Source: Streptomyces sp. ISL-66
Lineage (GTDB): Bacteria > Actinomycetota > Actinomycetes > Streptomycetales > Streptomycetaceae
Assembly: GCF_018614135.1 (NCBI RefSeq)
Contig: NZ_JAGGOW010000136.1
Span: forward strand, 1-58,298
Direction: 5' to 3'
DNA length: 58,298 nucleotides
The notes below the pieces were generated by a model. It was not told the DNA's origin and made no database searches. It saw only the letters and a program-made list of their open reading frames with translations. The position numbers and the translations under genes are program-made. This document shows positions 32,983 to 41,682 of the stretch, piece after piece (position 1 is the first letter of the stretch; every line of letters starts with the position of its first letter).

Positions 32983-34344
32983 TTAGAGCTTGGTCCAGGC
33001 CTCGGTGAGCACGCGGCGCAGGATGCCTTCGATCTCGTCGAAGGTGCCCTGGTCGGCGATCAGCGGCGGGGCCAGCTGGATGACCGGGTCGCCACGGTCG
33101 TCGGCGCGGCAGTACAGGCCGTTCTCGAAGAGCGCCTTGGAGAGGAAGCCGTAGAGCACGCGCTCCGTCTCCTCGTCCGTGAAGGACTCCTTGGTGACCT
33201 TGTCCTTGACGAGCTCGATGCCGTAGAAGTAGCCGTTGCCGCGGACGTCGCCGACGATCGGCAGGTCGTGCAGCTTCTCCAGCGTCGAGCGGAAGGCGTC
33301 CTCGTTGTCCAGCACGTGCTGGTTGAGGCCTTCCTTGTCGAAGATGTCGAGGTTGGCGAGCGCCACCGCCGAGGACACCGGGTGTCCGCCGAAGGTGTAG
33401 CCGTGCAGGAAGGTGTTGTCACCCTTGTAGAACGGCTCGGCGAGCCTGTCCGAGATGATGCAGGCACCGATCGGGGAGTAGCCCGAGGTCATGCCCTTCG
33501 CGCAGGTGATCATGTCCGGGATGTAGTCGAACTTGTCACAGGCGAACATGGTGCCGAGGCGGCCGAACGCGCAGATCGTCTCGTCGGAGACGAGCAGCAC
33601 GTCGTACTCGTCGCAGATCTCGCGGACGCGCTGGAAGTACCCGGGCGGCGGCGGGAAGCAGCCGCCGGCGTTCTGCACCGGCTCCAGGAAGACGGCGGCG
33701 ACGGTGTCGGCGCCCTCGAACAGGATCTCCTGCTCGATCTGGTCGGCGCACCAGCGGCCGTAGGCCTCGGGGTCGTCGCCGTAGATCGGGGCGCGGTAGA
33801 TGTTGGTGTTGACCACCTTGTGCGCGCCGGGGACCAGCGGCTCGAAGGGGGCCTTCAGGGCCGGGAGGCCGGTGATGGACAGGGCGCCCTGCGGGGTGCC
33901 GTGGTAGGCGACCGCACGCGAGATGACCTTGTACTTGGTGTGCTTGCCCTGCAGCTTGAAGTACTGCTTGGCGAGCTTCCAGGCGGTCTCGACGGCCTCG
34001 CCGCCACCGGTGGTGAAGAAGACCTTGTTCAGGTCGCCCGGGGCGTAGTGCGCGAGGCGCTCGGCGAGCTCGACGGCCTTGGGGTGCGCGTACGACCAGA
34101 TGGGGAAGAAGGCCAGTGTCTGGGCCTGCTTGTACGCGACCTCGGCCAGTTCCTTGCGGCCGTGACCGGCGTTGACCACGAACAGTCCGGCGAGACCGTC
34201 CAGGTAGCGCTGGCCCTTGTCGTCGAAGATGTAGGTGCCCTCACCCCGCACGATGGTGGGGACGGGCGAGTTCTCGTACGACGACATGCGGGTGAAGTGC
34301 ATCCACAGGTGGTCGTAGGCGGTCTTGGAGAGGTCCTGGCTCAC
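32983..34344 (-). CDS. Class III aminotransferase, omega-amine/polyamine type
   Basis: 453-aa PLP-dependent enzyme of the omega-amino acid:pyruvate or putrescine aminotransferase group. The cofactor lysine is in DMITCAKGMTSGYSP, the phosphate-binding TTGGGEAVETAWK and the aspartate LLVSDETICAFGR are present. Its place beside an Lrp/AsnC regulator, an aminobutyraldehyde-type dehydrogenase and polyamine-binding proteins suggests it deaminates putrescine, a related diamine or a beta/gamma-amino acid. It lies 4 bp downstream of the regulator gene on the same strand, so the two are co-transcribed. Confidence 0.85.
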   Translation of the reverse strand: MSQDLSKTAYDHLWMHFTRMSSYENSPVPTIVRGEGTYIFDDKGQRYLDGLAGLFVVNAGHGRKELAEVAYKQAQTLAFFPIWSYAHPKAVELAERLAHYAPGDLNKVFFTTGGGEAVETAWKLAKQYFKLQGKHTKYKVISRAVAYHGTPQGALSITGLPALKAPFEPLVPGAHKVVNTNIYRAPIYGDDPEAYGRWCADQIEQEILFEGADTVAAVFLEPVQNAGGCFPPPPGYFQRVREICDEYDVLLVSDETICAFGRLGTMFACDKFDYIPDMITCAKGMTSGYSPIGACIISDRLAEPFYKGDNTFLHGYTFGGHPVSSAVALANLDIFDKEGLNQHVLDNEDAFRSTLEKLHDLPIVGDVRGNGYFYGIELVKDKVTKESFTDEETERVLYGFLSKALFENGLYCRADDRGDPVIQLAPPLIADQGTFDEIEGILRRVLTEAWTKL

Positions 34345-34347
34345 GGG

Positions 34348-34851
34348 CTATCGAGTTCCCCACATGTAGGTCTGCTTCTTCAGCTTCAGGTAGACGAAGC
34401 TTTCGGTTGATCGCACGCCGGGGAGCGCGCGGATCTTCTTGTTGATCGTTTCGAGCAAGTGGTCGTCGTCCTCGCAGACGATTTCGACCATCAGGTCGAA
34501 CGAGCCCGCGGTCATCACCACGTACTCGCACTCGGCCATGGCCGTCAGCGCGTCGGCTACGGGGTCGAGGTCTCCCTCGACGTTGATGCCGACCATCGCC
34601 TGGCGCCGCAGCCCCACGGTGAGCGGGTCCGTGACGGCGACGATCTGCATGACGCCCTGGTCGAGAAGCTTCTGTACCCGCTGGCGCACCGCCGCTTCGG
34701 ACAGGCCGACGGCCTTCCCGATCGCTGCGTAGGGACGGCGACCGTCCTCTTGCAGTTGCTCGATGATCGCCAAGGACACAGCATCGACCGAAGGGGACGG
34801 TTGTCTGTTCCTGGAATCTGCGCTTCGACTGACCACGACCTCACTGTGCAC
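34348..34851 (-). CDS. Lrp/AsnC family transcriptional regulator
   Basis: 167 aa from the GTG at 34851; the frame is open seven codons further to a TTG, which I consider less likely. An N-terminal helix-turn-helix (YAAIGKAVGLSEAAVRQRVQ, about residues 42-61) and a C-terminal RAM ligand-binding domain (about 80-155, with ECEYVVMTAGSFDLMVEI). From memory, the S. coelicolor regulator at the matching place (EpuRI, SCO5656) controls polyamine/ethanolamine genes; I have not verified orthology. It faces the aldehyde dehydrogenase across a 171-bp region with an inverted repeat. Confidence 0.88.
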   Translation of the reverse strand: MHSEVVVSRSADSRNRQPSPSVDAVSLAIIEQLQEDGRRPYAAIGKAVGLSEAAVRQRVQKLLDQGVMQIVAVTDPLTVGLRRQAMVGINVEGDLDPVADALTAMAECEYVVMTAGSFDLMVEIVCEDDDHLLETINKKIRALPGVRSTESFVYLKLKKQTYMWGTR

Positions 34852-34960
34852 GAGGAGTCGTCTGTTCCGCAAGGCGAGAACGATGTAATTCGTTGTTTCG
34901 GGAGGCAGATCTCACTGATTCCGTAGTTCGTGGTGCGTGGGCCTGTCGAAAACGGCGTCC

Positions 34961-34986
34961 GAGACGCTAAGCTGGGTAGCTGTCTC
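34961..34986. promoter_or_regulatory. Inverted repeat between lrp and aldehyde dehydrogenase
   Basis: GAGACGCTA...TAGCTGTCTC, arms matching except one extra base, in the divergent gap. It contains AGCTGGGTAGCT. A TAAGCT -10 candidate for the dehydrogenase lies inside it. Likely operator, possibly for the Lrp-type protein. Confidence 0.4.
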
Positions 34987-35022
34987 AACCATTGGACATG
35001 TGATCACGGGAGTGTGGCTGTA

Positions 35023-36462
35023 GTGACCACCGAACTGCGTCGTCTGCGCAACTACATCGGCGGGGAGTTCAAGGACGCCGCCGACGGGCGGACCACCGAG
35101 GTGGTCAACCCCGCCACGGGCGAGGCGTACGCGACCGCTCCGCTCTCCGGGCAGGCGGACGTGGACGCCGCCATGGCCGCCGCGGCGGCGGCCTTCCCGG
35201 GCTGGCGCGACACGACGCCCTCCGAGCGTCAGAAGGCCCTGCTCAAGATCGCTGACGCCTTCGAGGCGCGCGCGGACGAGCTCGTCGCCACCGAATCGGA
35301 GAACACGGGCAAGCCGCTGGGCCTCACGGCCAGCGAGGAGCTGCCGCCGATGGTGGACCAGATCCGCTTCTTCGCGGGCGCCGCGCGCCTGCTGGAGGGC
35401 CGCTCCGCCGGCGAGTACATGACGGGCATGACCTCCATCGTCCGCCGCGAGCCGGTCGGCGTCTGCGCCCAGGTCGCGCCGTGGAACTACCCGATGATGA
35501 TGGCCGTCTGGAAGTTCGCCCCGGCCATCGCCGCGGGCAACACCGTCGTCCTGAAGCCCTCGGACACCACCCCGGCCTCCACCATCCTGATGGCGGAGAT
35601 CATGGACTCGATCCTGCCCAAGGGCGTCTTCAACGTCGTCTGCGGCGACCGCGAGACCGGCAAGGCCATGGTCGAGCACTCCACCCCGGCGATGGCTTCC
35701 ATCACCGGCTCGGTGCGCGCGGGCATGCAGGTCGCCGAGAGCGCCGCCAAGGACGTCAAGCGCGTCCACCTGGAGCTCGGCGGCAAGGCCCCGGTCGTGG
35801 TCTTCGAGGACGCCGACATCGCCAAGGCCGCCGAGGACATCGCGGTCGCGGGCTTCTTCAACGCCGGCCAGGACTGCACCGCCGCCACCCGCGTCATCGT
35901 CCACGAGTCGATCCACGACGAGTTCGTCGCGGCGCTCGCCAAGAACGCTGCCGACACCAAGACCGGGCAGCCGGACGACGAGGACGTCCTCTACGGCCCG
36001 CTGAACAACCCGAACCAGCTGAAGCAGGTCGCGGGCTTCATCGAGCGCCTGCCCGCCCACGCCAAGGTCGAGGCGGGCGGCCACCAGGTCGGCGAGAAGG
36101 GCTACTTCTACGCCCCGACCGTGGTCTCCGGCCTCAAGCAGGACGACGAGATCATCCAGAACGAGGTCTTCGGCCCCGTCATCACCGTCCAGTCCTTCAC
36201 GGACGAGGGCCAGGCCCTGGAGTACGCGAACGGCGTCGAGTTCGCCCTCGCCTCCTCGGTGTGGACCAAGAACCACGGCCGTGCGATGCGGATGTCCAAG
36301 AACCTCGACTTCGGCTGCGTGTGGATCAACACCCACATCCCGCTCGTCGCCGAGATGCCCCACGGCGGATACAAGAAGTCCGGCTACGGCAAGGACCTCT
36401 CCGCCTACGGCTTCGAGGACTACACGCGGATCAAGCACGTGATGACCTCGCTCGACAGCTGA
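35023..36462 (+). CDS. Gamma-aminobutyraldehyde dehydrogenase family protein
   Basis: 479 aa, NAD-dependent oxidation of aminoaldehydes such as 4-aminobutanal. GGGAG at 35008-35012 favours the GTG at 35023 over that at 35014. The catalytic glutamate is in ELGGKAPVVVFEDAD and the nucleophile Cys in NAGQDCTAATR, the form found in PatD/PuuC enzymes. N-terminal RRLRNYIGGEF is typical. Divergent from the Lrp gene and followed by a hairpin, then the polyamine-binding protein. A paralogue lies at 45038. Confidence 0.88.
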   Translation: MTTELRRLRNYIGGEFKDAADGRTTEVVNPATGEAYATAPLSGQADVDAAMAAAAAAFPGWRDTTPSERQKALLKIADAFEARADELVATESENTGKPLGLTASEELPPMVDQIRFFAGAARLLEGRSAGEYMTGMTSIVRREPVGVCAQVAPWNYPMMMAVWKFAPAIAAGNTVVLKPSDTTPASTILMAEIMDSILPKGVFNVVCGDRETGKAMVEHSTPAMASITGSVRAGMQVAESAAKDVKRVHLELGGKAPVVVFEDADIAKAAEDIAVAGFFNAGQDCTAATRVIVHESIHDEFVAALAKNAADTKTGQPDDEDVLYGPLNNPNQLKQVAGFIERLPAHAKVEAGGHQVGEKGYFYAPTVVSGLKQDDEIIQNEVFGPVITVQSFTDEGQALEYANGVEFALASSVWTKNHGRAMRMSKNLDFGCVWINTHIPLVAEMPHGGYKKSGYGKDLSAYGFEDYTRIKHVMTSLDS

Positions 36463-36506
36463 GCCGTCGCCGCGCCGATCGCACTGATCAGGGCAAGGCC
36501 ATGAAC

Positions 36507-36541
36507 GGGCGGGCGGTAGACAACATGTCTATTGCCCGCCC
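36507..36541 (+). terminator. Hairpin terminator after the aldehyde dehydrogenase
   Basis: 16-bp arms (36507-36522 and 36526-36541) with two mismatches and an ACA loop, followed by TTTCG. It contains two ATG codons in the frame of the next gene, which argues that the next gene starts after it, at 36567. Confidence 0.65.
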
Positions 36542-36566
36542 TTTCGCGGTCCCCGAGGCTTTGCCC

Positions 36567-37745
36567 ATGCCTGAACTCGCCTTCTCCCGCCGCGCGGCGG
36601 TGCGCGGCCTCGGTGCCGCGGGCCTGCTGGCCGCCCTCACCGGCTGTGGTGTCCCCGCCGCCTACGTCCCCGAGGGTCGGCGGGAGGGCCGGGACCGCTC
36701 CGGGCGCGACCGGAGCGTCTCCTTCTCCAACTGGCCGCTCTACATCGACACCGACGACGAGAACGAGAGCCGGCGGCCGACGCTGGAGGCCTTCTCGCGG
36801 GAGACCGGCATCGAGGTCCGGTACAGCGAGGAGATCAACGACAACGACGAGTTCTTCGGCAAGGTCAGTTCGGCGCTCATGAACCGCCAGGAGACCGGCC
36901 ACGACCTGGTCGTGGTCAGCGACTGGATGGCCGCCCGCTTCGTGCACCTGGGCTGGGCCCAGAAGATGGACCGCTCGGCGCAGGCCAACGTGGCCACCTA
37001 CCTGGATCCGCAGCTGCGCTCCCCGGCCTTCGACGAGGGCCGCCTGCACACCGTGCCCTGGCAGTCGGGGATCACCGGCATCGCCTACAACCGCAAGGCG
37101 CTCGGCCGGGAGATCAAGTCGGTCAAGGACCTCTGGCAGCCTGACCTGGCCGGCAAGGTCACGCTCTTCTCCGGTCTCGACGAGTCCTTCTCCCTGCTGA
37201 TGCAGGGCGACGGCGTCGACGTCACCCGGTGGACCGAGTCCGACTTCCACCGGATGTGCGACCGGGTGGAGAGCATGGTGAAGAAGAACCACATCCGCCG
37301 CTTCACCGGCAACGACTACACCTCCGATCTCAGCAAGGGCGACGTCCTGGCCTGCCAGGCGTACTCCGGTGACGCGATCCAGCTGCGGGCCGACAACCCC
37401 GACATCGAGTTCGTGGTCCCCGAGGAGGGAGCCGAGCTGTGGGCGGAGAGCCTGCTCGTCCCCAACCTCGCGCCGCACAAGGCCAATGCCGAGGCGCTGA
37501 TCGACTTCTACTACGCGCCGGAGGTGGCCGCGGAGCTCGCCGCCTCCGTCAACTACGTCTGCCCGGTCCCGGCGGCCCGCGAGGTCCTCGCCGCCTCCGA
37601 GTACAAGGAGACCGCCGAACTCGCCGAGAACCCGCTGATCTTCCCGGACGGCGAGATGCGCAAGCGCCTCGCCGTGTCCCGGGACATCTCCTCGGCGGAG
37701 CGCACGGCCTTCGCCAAGCGGTGGAACTCCATCATCGGTCTCTGA
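36567..37745 (+). CDS. Polyamine ABC transporter substrate-binding lipoprotein (orphan)
   Basis: 392 aa from the ATG at 36567 (GAGG about 9 bases upstream). A twin-arginine type signal (SRRAAVRGLGAAG) and lipobox LTGC (Cys27) indicate a Tat-exported lipoprotein. The fold is PotD/PotF-like: SNWPLYIDTDDENESRRPTL, FTGNDYTSDLSKGDVLACQA. It resembles the binding protein at 46642 along its length, yet no permease or ATPase gene follows it. It may lend its ligand to PotABC 10 kb away. Confidence 0.87.
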   Translation: MPELAFSRRAAVRGLGAAGLLAALTGCGVPAAYVPEGRREGRDRSGRDRSVSFSNWPLYIDTDDENESRRPTLEAFSRETGIEVRYSEEINDNDEFFGKVSSALMNRQETGHDLVVVSDWMAARFVHLGWAQKMDRSAQANVATYLDPQLRSPAFDEGRLHTVPWQSGITGIAYNRKALGREIKSVKDLWQPDLAGKVTLFSGLDESFSLLMQGDGVDVTRWTESDFHRMCDRVESMVKKNHIRRFTGNDYTSDLSKGDVLACQAYSGDAIQLRADNPDIEFVVPEEGAELWAESLLVPNLAPHKANAEALIDFYYAPEVAAELAASVNYVCPVPAAREVLAASEYKETAELAENPLIFPDGEMRKRLAVSRDISSAERTAFAKRWNSIIGL

Positions 37746-37790
37746 GGGGAGGGGAGCGGGGGGAGCGGGGTGCGCTCAGGTGAGGTGAAT

Positions 37791-37824
37791 TGAACGCGTT
37801 CACCGATTTGATTGAACGTGTTCA
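37791..37824. promoter_or_regulatory. Two TetR-type palindromes
   Basis: TGAACGCGTTCA (37791-37802, perfect) and TGAACGTGTTCA (37813-37824, perfect arms) with centres 22 bp apart, about two helical turns. The second covers the -35 box of the next gene. This geometry is typical of operators for TetR-family dimers. Confidence 0.6.
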
Positions 37825-37840
37825 GAATACTGCGTAGGCT
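37812..37840 (+). promoter_or_regulatory. Leaderless vegetative promoter
   Basis: TTGAAC (37812-37817), 17 bases, TAGGCT (37835-37840), then 7 bases to the ATG at 37848. Good -35, ideal spacing, good -10, and no Shine-Dalgarno, so transcription likely starts at the ATG. Confidence 0.7.
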
Positions 37841-37847
37841 GCCTTCC

Positions 37848-38387
37848 ATGAGCGAGAGAAGCGCCCTTCAACGGCGGATCCGTGCGTGGCTGGTCCTGTT
37901 CACCGTCTGCCTCGTCCTCAGCGGACTCACGGCCTTCCCCCTGGTGAGCGAGCTCCACTGGGCCAACTCCCTGGTCTCCCACGAATGGCTGCGCCGCGTG
38001 GGCGACGGCCTGGACCGGGCGGACCGGGACTACCCCTTCCTCCTCTACGGCACCGACTGGCTCGCCTTCGCCCACCTGGTGATCGCGGTCTTCTTCTGGG
38101 GGGTCCACCGCGACCCGGTCCGCAACATCTGGATCGTCGAGGCGGGCATGATCGCCTGCGCCGGCATCGTTCCGCTGGCCCTGGTCTGCGGCCCCATCCG
38201 GGGCATCCCCTTCTGGTGGTCGCTGATCGACATGTCGTTCGGCGTCTTCGGGGTGATCCCGCTGCTGATCCTGCGGCGCATGATCAAGCGCCTTGAGGCC
38301 GTGTCCGGCACCACGTCCGGCACCGCGTCCGGCAGCGTGCCCGGGGCAGCGCCCGAGGTCGTGCCCGTCCCGGCTGCCGCTACTTAG
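37848..38387 (+). CDS. Small integral membrane protein, unknown function
   Basis: 179 aa. About four hydrophobic segments (about 14-32, 66-84, 98-118, 128-145) with HWANSLVSHEWLRRV and HRDPVRNIWIVEAGM between them, then a Thr/Gly/Ser-rich tail. I do not recognise a characterised family; it looks like conserved Streptomyces membrane proteins. The leaderless promoter with twin TetR-like operators suggests ligand-induced expression. Its 3' end overlaps the convergent beta-lactamase-like gene by 8 bp. Confidence 0.7.
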   Translation: MSERSALQRRIRAWLVLFTVCLVLSGLTAFPLVSELHWANSLVSHEWLRRVGDGLDRADRDYPFLLYGTDWLAFAHLVIAVFFWGVHRDPVRNIWIVEAGMIACAGIVPLALVCGPIRGIPFWWSLIDMSFGVFGVIPLLILRRMIKRLEAVSGTTSGTASGSVPGAAPEVVPVPAAAT

Positions 38388-39621
38388 CCATGGACGCGAC
38401 GAGTATCGCGCCCGTCACCGGGTTCGGGTCATCGCTCTTGGCGTCCTTGGAGTTGACCGTGAACACCACGAGCCGGGACCCGTCCTTCGCACCGCCGATG
38501 CCGGTGCTGTAACCCGGCCGGGCGCCGCTCTTGCCGTAGACCACGGTGCCGTCCCGGAGGACCATCCGCTGCAGCCCCGCCGTACGCCACGCGGGCGTCG
38601 CGGTGGTGCCGAACACGAGGGCGGCCTCCGGGACGGTGAACATCTCCTCCAGTTGCCGCTTGGGCACGATCCGCCCGGCGAACAGCGCCTCGGTGAACCG
38701 CTCCAGGTCCGCCGTCGAGGAAACGAGGTCACCCGCGGCCCAGCGGTCGGACTGGTTCCACACGCTGACGTCACGCAGGCCGGTGGTCCCGTCCGCCAGC
38801 GGCACCGTCTGGTAGCCGAGGTTGTGCCGGCCGGGGATCCGCGTCCGGGTGAGGCCGGGGAGGGAGGTCTGGCGCAGGCCCAGCGGCTTGATGATCCGCT
38901 TCTCGACCGCCTTCTCGTACGTCGCGCCCGTGACCTTCTCGATCAGGACGCCCAGCAGCGTGTAGTTGATGTTCTGGTAGTGCTGGAACGTGCCGGGGTC
39001 GCTCTCCGGCCCCTTCGCCAGGGCGTTCGCGATCTGAGCGTGCGGGTCGGTCACGTCGAAGCGGTGCTCCCACTGGCTCTGGAAGTCGTCGCCCGGACCG
39101 TCGGCGGACCGGATGCCGCTCGTGTAGTCGAGCAGTTGGCGTACGGAGACCGGCTTGAAGGAGGCCGGGAAGGTGCCCGGCAGGTACTCCTGGACCGGCC
39201 TGTCGAGATCGACCTTGCCCTCGGCGGCCAGCTGGAGCACCACCGCCGCCGTGAAGGTCTTGGTCACCGAACCCGCCCGGAAACGGCCGTCGGCGATCGC
39301 CGCCGCACCCGTGCGGACGTCGGAGACGCCCGAACTGCCCTGCCAGCTGCCGCTCGAACCGCTCACCCGTACCGCCGCGGCGGTGGCGTACGCGTGCTCG
39401 GCGCCGAGGCCGGCGATCGCCTGCTCCAGAGCCGCGGCGTCGGGCGGGGTCGTGAACTGCGGCGCCGGCTTCTGCGCCGAGACCGGGACCGGGACCGGGG
39501 CTGAGACCGAGGCCGGGACGGAGCCCGACGTCGGTGCCGGAGCGGCGTGGGCGACGGCCGGTCCGGCCGCGACGCCCAGGACCAGGGCGGTGGCGATCAG
39601 CGTGCGGGTCGATCGGTTCAT
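38380..39621 (-). CDS. Serine beta-lactamase / D-alanyl-D-alanine carboxypeptidase family protein
   Basis: 413 aa from the ATG at 39621 (GAGGGGGG upstream); the extra 21 codons of the open frame are not needed. A Sec signal peptide (MNRSTRTLIATALVLGVAAG, likely cleaved after AHA) precedes a Pro/Val-rich linker. The class C/R61-like fold shows SxxK as SVTK, the Tyr-x-Asn motif as YQN and the KTG-box as KSG (GKSGARPGYST). Exported serine hydrolase, likely a DD-peptidase or esterase; true beta-lactamase activity cannot be claimed. Confidence 0.87.
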   Translation of the reverse strand: MNRSTRTLIATALVLGVAAGPAVAHAAPAPTSGSVPASVSAPVPVPVSAQKPAPQFTTPPDAAALEQAIAGLGAEHAYATAAAVRVSGSSGSWQGSSGVSDVRTGAAAIADGRFRAGSVTKTFTAAVVLQLAAEGKVDLDRPVQEYLPGTFPASFKPVSVRQLLDYTSGIRSADGPGDDFQSQWEHRFDVTDPHAQIANALAKGPESDPGTFQHYQNINYTLLGVLIEKVTGATYEKAVEKRIIKPLGLRQTSLPGLTRTRIPGRHNLGYQTVPLADGTTGLRDVSVWNQSDRWAAGDLVSSTADLERFTEALFAGRIVPKRQLEEMFTVPEAALVFGTTATPAWRTAGLQRMVLRDGTVVYGKSGARPGYSTGIGGAKDGSRLVVFTVNSKDAKSDDPNPVTGAILVASMAK

Positions 39622-39766
39622 GGTGGTTCCCCCCTCGGTTCTCCGGGCGGTTTCCGCCCCGATGACCTCAATGTTGCTGGCCACAGGGGTAGTTGCGGAT
39701 CACCATCAAGAGTGGTATTCACCGGTACGACAACTCACCGGCGCGGGGGAGGGGAACCTCCGTCCC

Positions 39767-40471
39767 TCACTCTCCAGAGGGAGATACCCGAGAGCCAGTC
39801 GCCGCCGTCCCCGTCGCGATCAGCCCCGTTTCGTACGCGCAGATCACGGCCTGGATCCGGTCCCGCAGCCCCAGCTTCGCCAGCAGGTTCCCCACGTGCG
39901 ACTTCACCGTGTGCTCGCTCACCACGAGCGCGGCCGCGATCTCCGCGTTCGACAGCCCGCGCCCCAGGTGCAGCAGCGTCTCCCGCTCCCGGGCCGTCAG
40001 CACCTCCAGCCGTCGCGCCGACAGCGCCTCCCCGGCCGACGGCCGGGCCGTCGCCGCCGTGTACTCCTCGATCAGCCGCCGGGCCACCGAAGGCGCGAGC
40101 AGGGACTCGCCCGCCGCCACCACCCGTACCGCGTGCACCAGATCGTCCCGCCGCACGTCCTTGAGCAGGAACCCGCTGGCCCCCGCGTGCAGGGCCTCGT
40201 AGACGTACTCGTCCGAGTCGAAGGTCGTCAGCATCACCGTCCGGCAGGAGCTCTCAGCCGAGATCGTCCGGCACGCCTCGATCCCGTCCAGCACCGGCAT
40301 CCGGATGTCCAACAGCGCCACGTCGGGCGCGAGGCGGCGTACCGCCTCGACCGCCGCCGCGCCGTCCCCGACCTCCGCCACCACCTCGATGTCCTCCTGG
40401 ACGTCGAGGATCATCGCGAAGCCGCTGCGCACCAGCTCCTGGTCGTCGGCCACCACCACACGGATCGTCAA
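39767..40471 (-). CDS. Response regulator, NarL/LuxR type
   Basis: 234 aa from a TTG start with GGAGG 7 bases upstream; the TTG overlaps the kinase stop (TTGA). Receiver domain with phospho-acceptor Asp in VALLDIRMPVLDG (about residue 53) and Lys in LLKDVRRDD; C-terminal LuxR-type helix-turn-helix LTARERETLLHLGRGLSNAE and VSEHTVKSHVGNLL. Partner of the upstream histidine kinase. Targets unknown. The gap behind it to the beta-lactamase-like gene (39622-39766) shows no clear terminator. Confidence 0.93.
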   Translation of the reverse strand: MTIRVVVADDQELVRSGFAMILDVQEDIEVVAEVGDGAAAVEAVRRLAPDVALLDIRMPVLDGIEACRTISAESSCRTVMLTTFDSDEYVYEALHAGASGFLLKDVRRDDLVHAVRVVAAGESLLAPSVARRLIEEYTAATARPSAGEALSARRLEVLTARERETLLHLGRGLSNAEIAAALVVSEHTVKSHVGNLLAKLGLRDRIQAVICAYETGLIATGTAATGSRVSPSGE

Positions 40472-41682
40472 TTCCCCACCTCCGCGCCCGACGTTACAAG
40501 CACCACGCGCACCTCGAACCCCGCGCCGTCCGGACCGGGCCCGGACTCGGCCGTTCCGCCGTGGGCGGCCGCCCGCTCCCGGATCCCGATGAGTCCGTGC
40601 CCGCCCCGGCGGTCGGGGGAGGCCGAGACCGGAGTCCGTGCTCCCGGCCCCCGCCCGTCGTCCGTGACCGTCACCGTGAGCTCCCGCTCCGCGTAGTCCA
40701 GGCGCACGGCCACCGCCGAGGCCCCGGCGTGCTTGACCACGTTGGTCAGCGCCTCCTGCACCACCCGGTGCACCGTCGCCTCCAGCGCCGCGGGCAGGGC
40801 CCGCACGGCGCCCGTGCGTGCGTAGCTCACCCGCGGTCCGCTGCCCCGGACCCGCTCCAACAGCCCCGCCAGCTCCTCGATGCCGGGTTGCGGCCGGCGC
40901 GGCGCCGCCTCGTCCGTGCGCAGGTCCGTGCGCAGCACGCCGAGCATCGTCCGCAGCTGTGCCATCGCGTCCCGGCCCGTCTCCGCGATGGCCTCGAACG
41001 CGGCCTCGGCCCGCTCGGGGGCCCTGCGCACCGCCACCGGACCGGCCTCCGCCTGCACGATCATGATGCTGACCGCGTGCGAGAGGATGTCGTGCATCTC
41101 CCGCGCGATCCGGGCCCGCTCGCGGGCGGCCGCCTGCTCCGCCTCGATCCGGTTGGCCCGCTCCAGCTGAGCCGCCCGGTCCCGTGCGGCCGTCAGGTAG
41201 GCCTGGCGGGTGTGCTGGAGCCGCCCCAGCGCGTAGGCCGCGCCCGAGACGAAGAGGGTGAAGAGCAGTTCGCGCGCGGTCCCGGTGTTCCAGCCCACCG
41301 ACAGGGCGACCGCGACGACCGTGAGCGCGCCCACCGCCAACCGGACCCGGGCCGTGCACTGCAGGGCGACCGTGTAGCAGGCGATCAGTCCCGCGTACGG
41401 GAGCGGCTGCCCCGGCCCGTCGACCGTCAGCCTGTACACGCCGCCGGCCAGCAGGATCGCCGTCAGCACCGTCACCGGGGCCCGTCGCCGCCAGATCAGC
41501 GGCAGCACGCCGAGCGTGGTCATCGCGTACGAGGCCCCGTCCGCGGGCGGCAGGTCGGCCGAGCGGGGCACCACGAACGGCATCGTGACGGCCAGTTGGA
41601 CCAGCAGGGTCAGCCCCAGGTCCTGCCGCCCGGGACCGGCCCGCCGGATCCGCGCTCCGAGCTGCCCCCAGGCCCGTATCAC
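40468..41682 (-). CDS. Sensor histidine kinase (HisKA_3)
   Basis: 404 aa from a GTG that overlaps the GDPD stop (GTGA). About five membrane segments in the first 150 residues and no separate extracellular sensor domain, so it likely senses something in or at the membrane. The phospho-acceptor His is in REMHDILSHAVS (about residue 209) and the ATPase domain has VVQEALTNVVKHAG and DDGRGPG. The sensor-poor NarL-type design is common in actinobacteria. Confidence 0.92.
   Translation of the reverse strand: MIRAWGQLGARIRRAGPGRQDLGLTLLVQLAVTMPFVVPRSADLPPADGASYAMTTLGVLPLIWRRRAPVTVLTAILLAGGVYRLTVDGPGQPLPYAGLIACYTVALQCTARVRLAVGALTVVAVALSVGWNTGTARELLFTLFVSGAAYALGRLQHTRQAYLTAARDRAAQLERANRIEAEQAAARERARIAREMHDILSHAVSIMIVQAEAGPVAVRRAPERAEAAFEAIAETGRDAMAQLRTMLGVLRTDLRTDEAAPRRPQPGIEELAGLLERVRGSGPRVSYARTGAVRALPAALEATVHRVVQEALTNVVKHAGASAVAVRLDYAERELTVTVTDDGRGPGARTPVSASPDRRGGHGLIGIRERAAAHGGTAESGPGPDGAGFEVRVVLVTSGAEVGN

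Noticed and set aside
34852..34872. A TTG start for the Lrp gene seven codons upstream.
   Set aside because: No Shine-Dalgarno and a rare start codon; the GTG at 34851 gives a normal-length protein. Not excluded experimentally.
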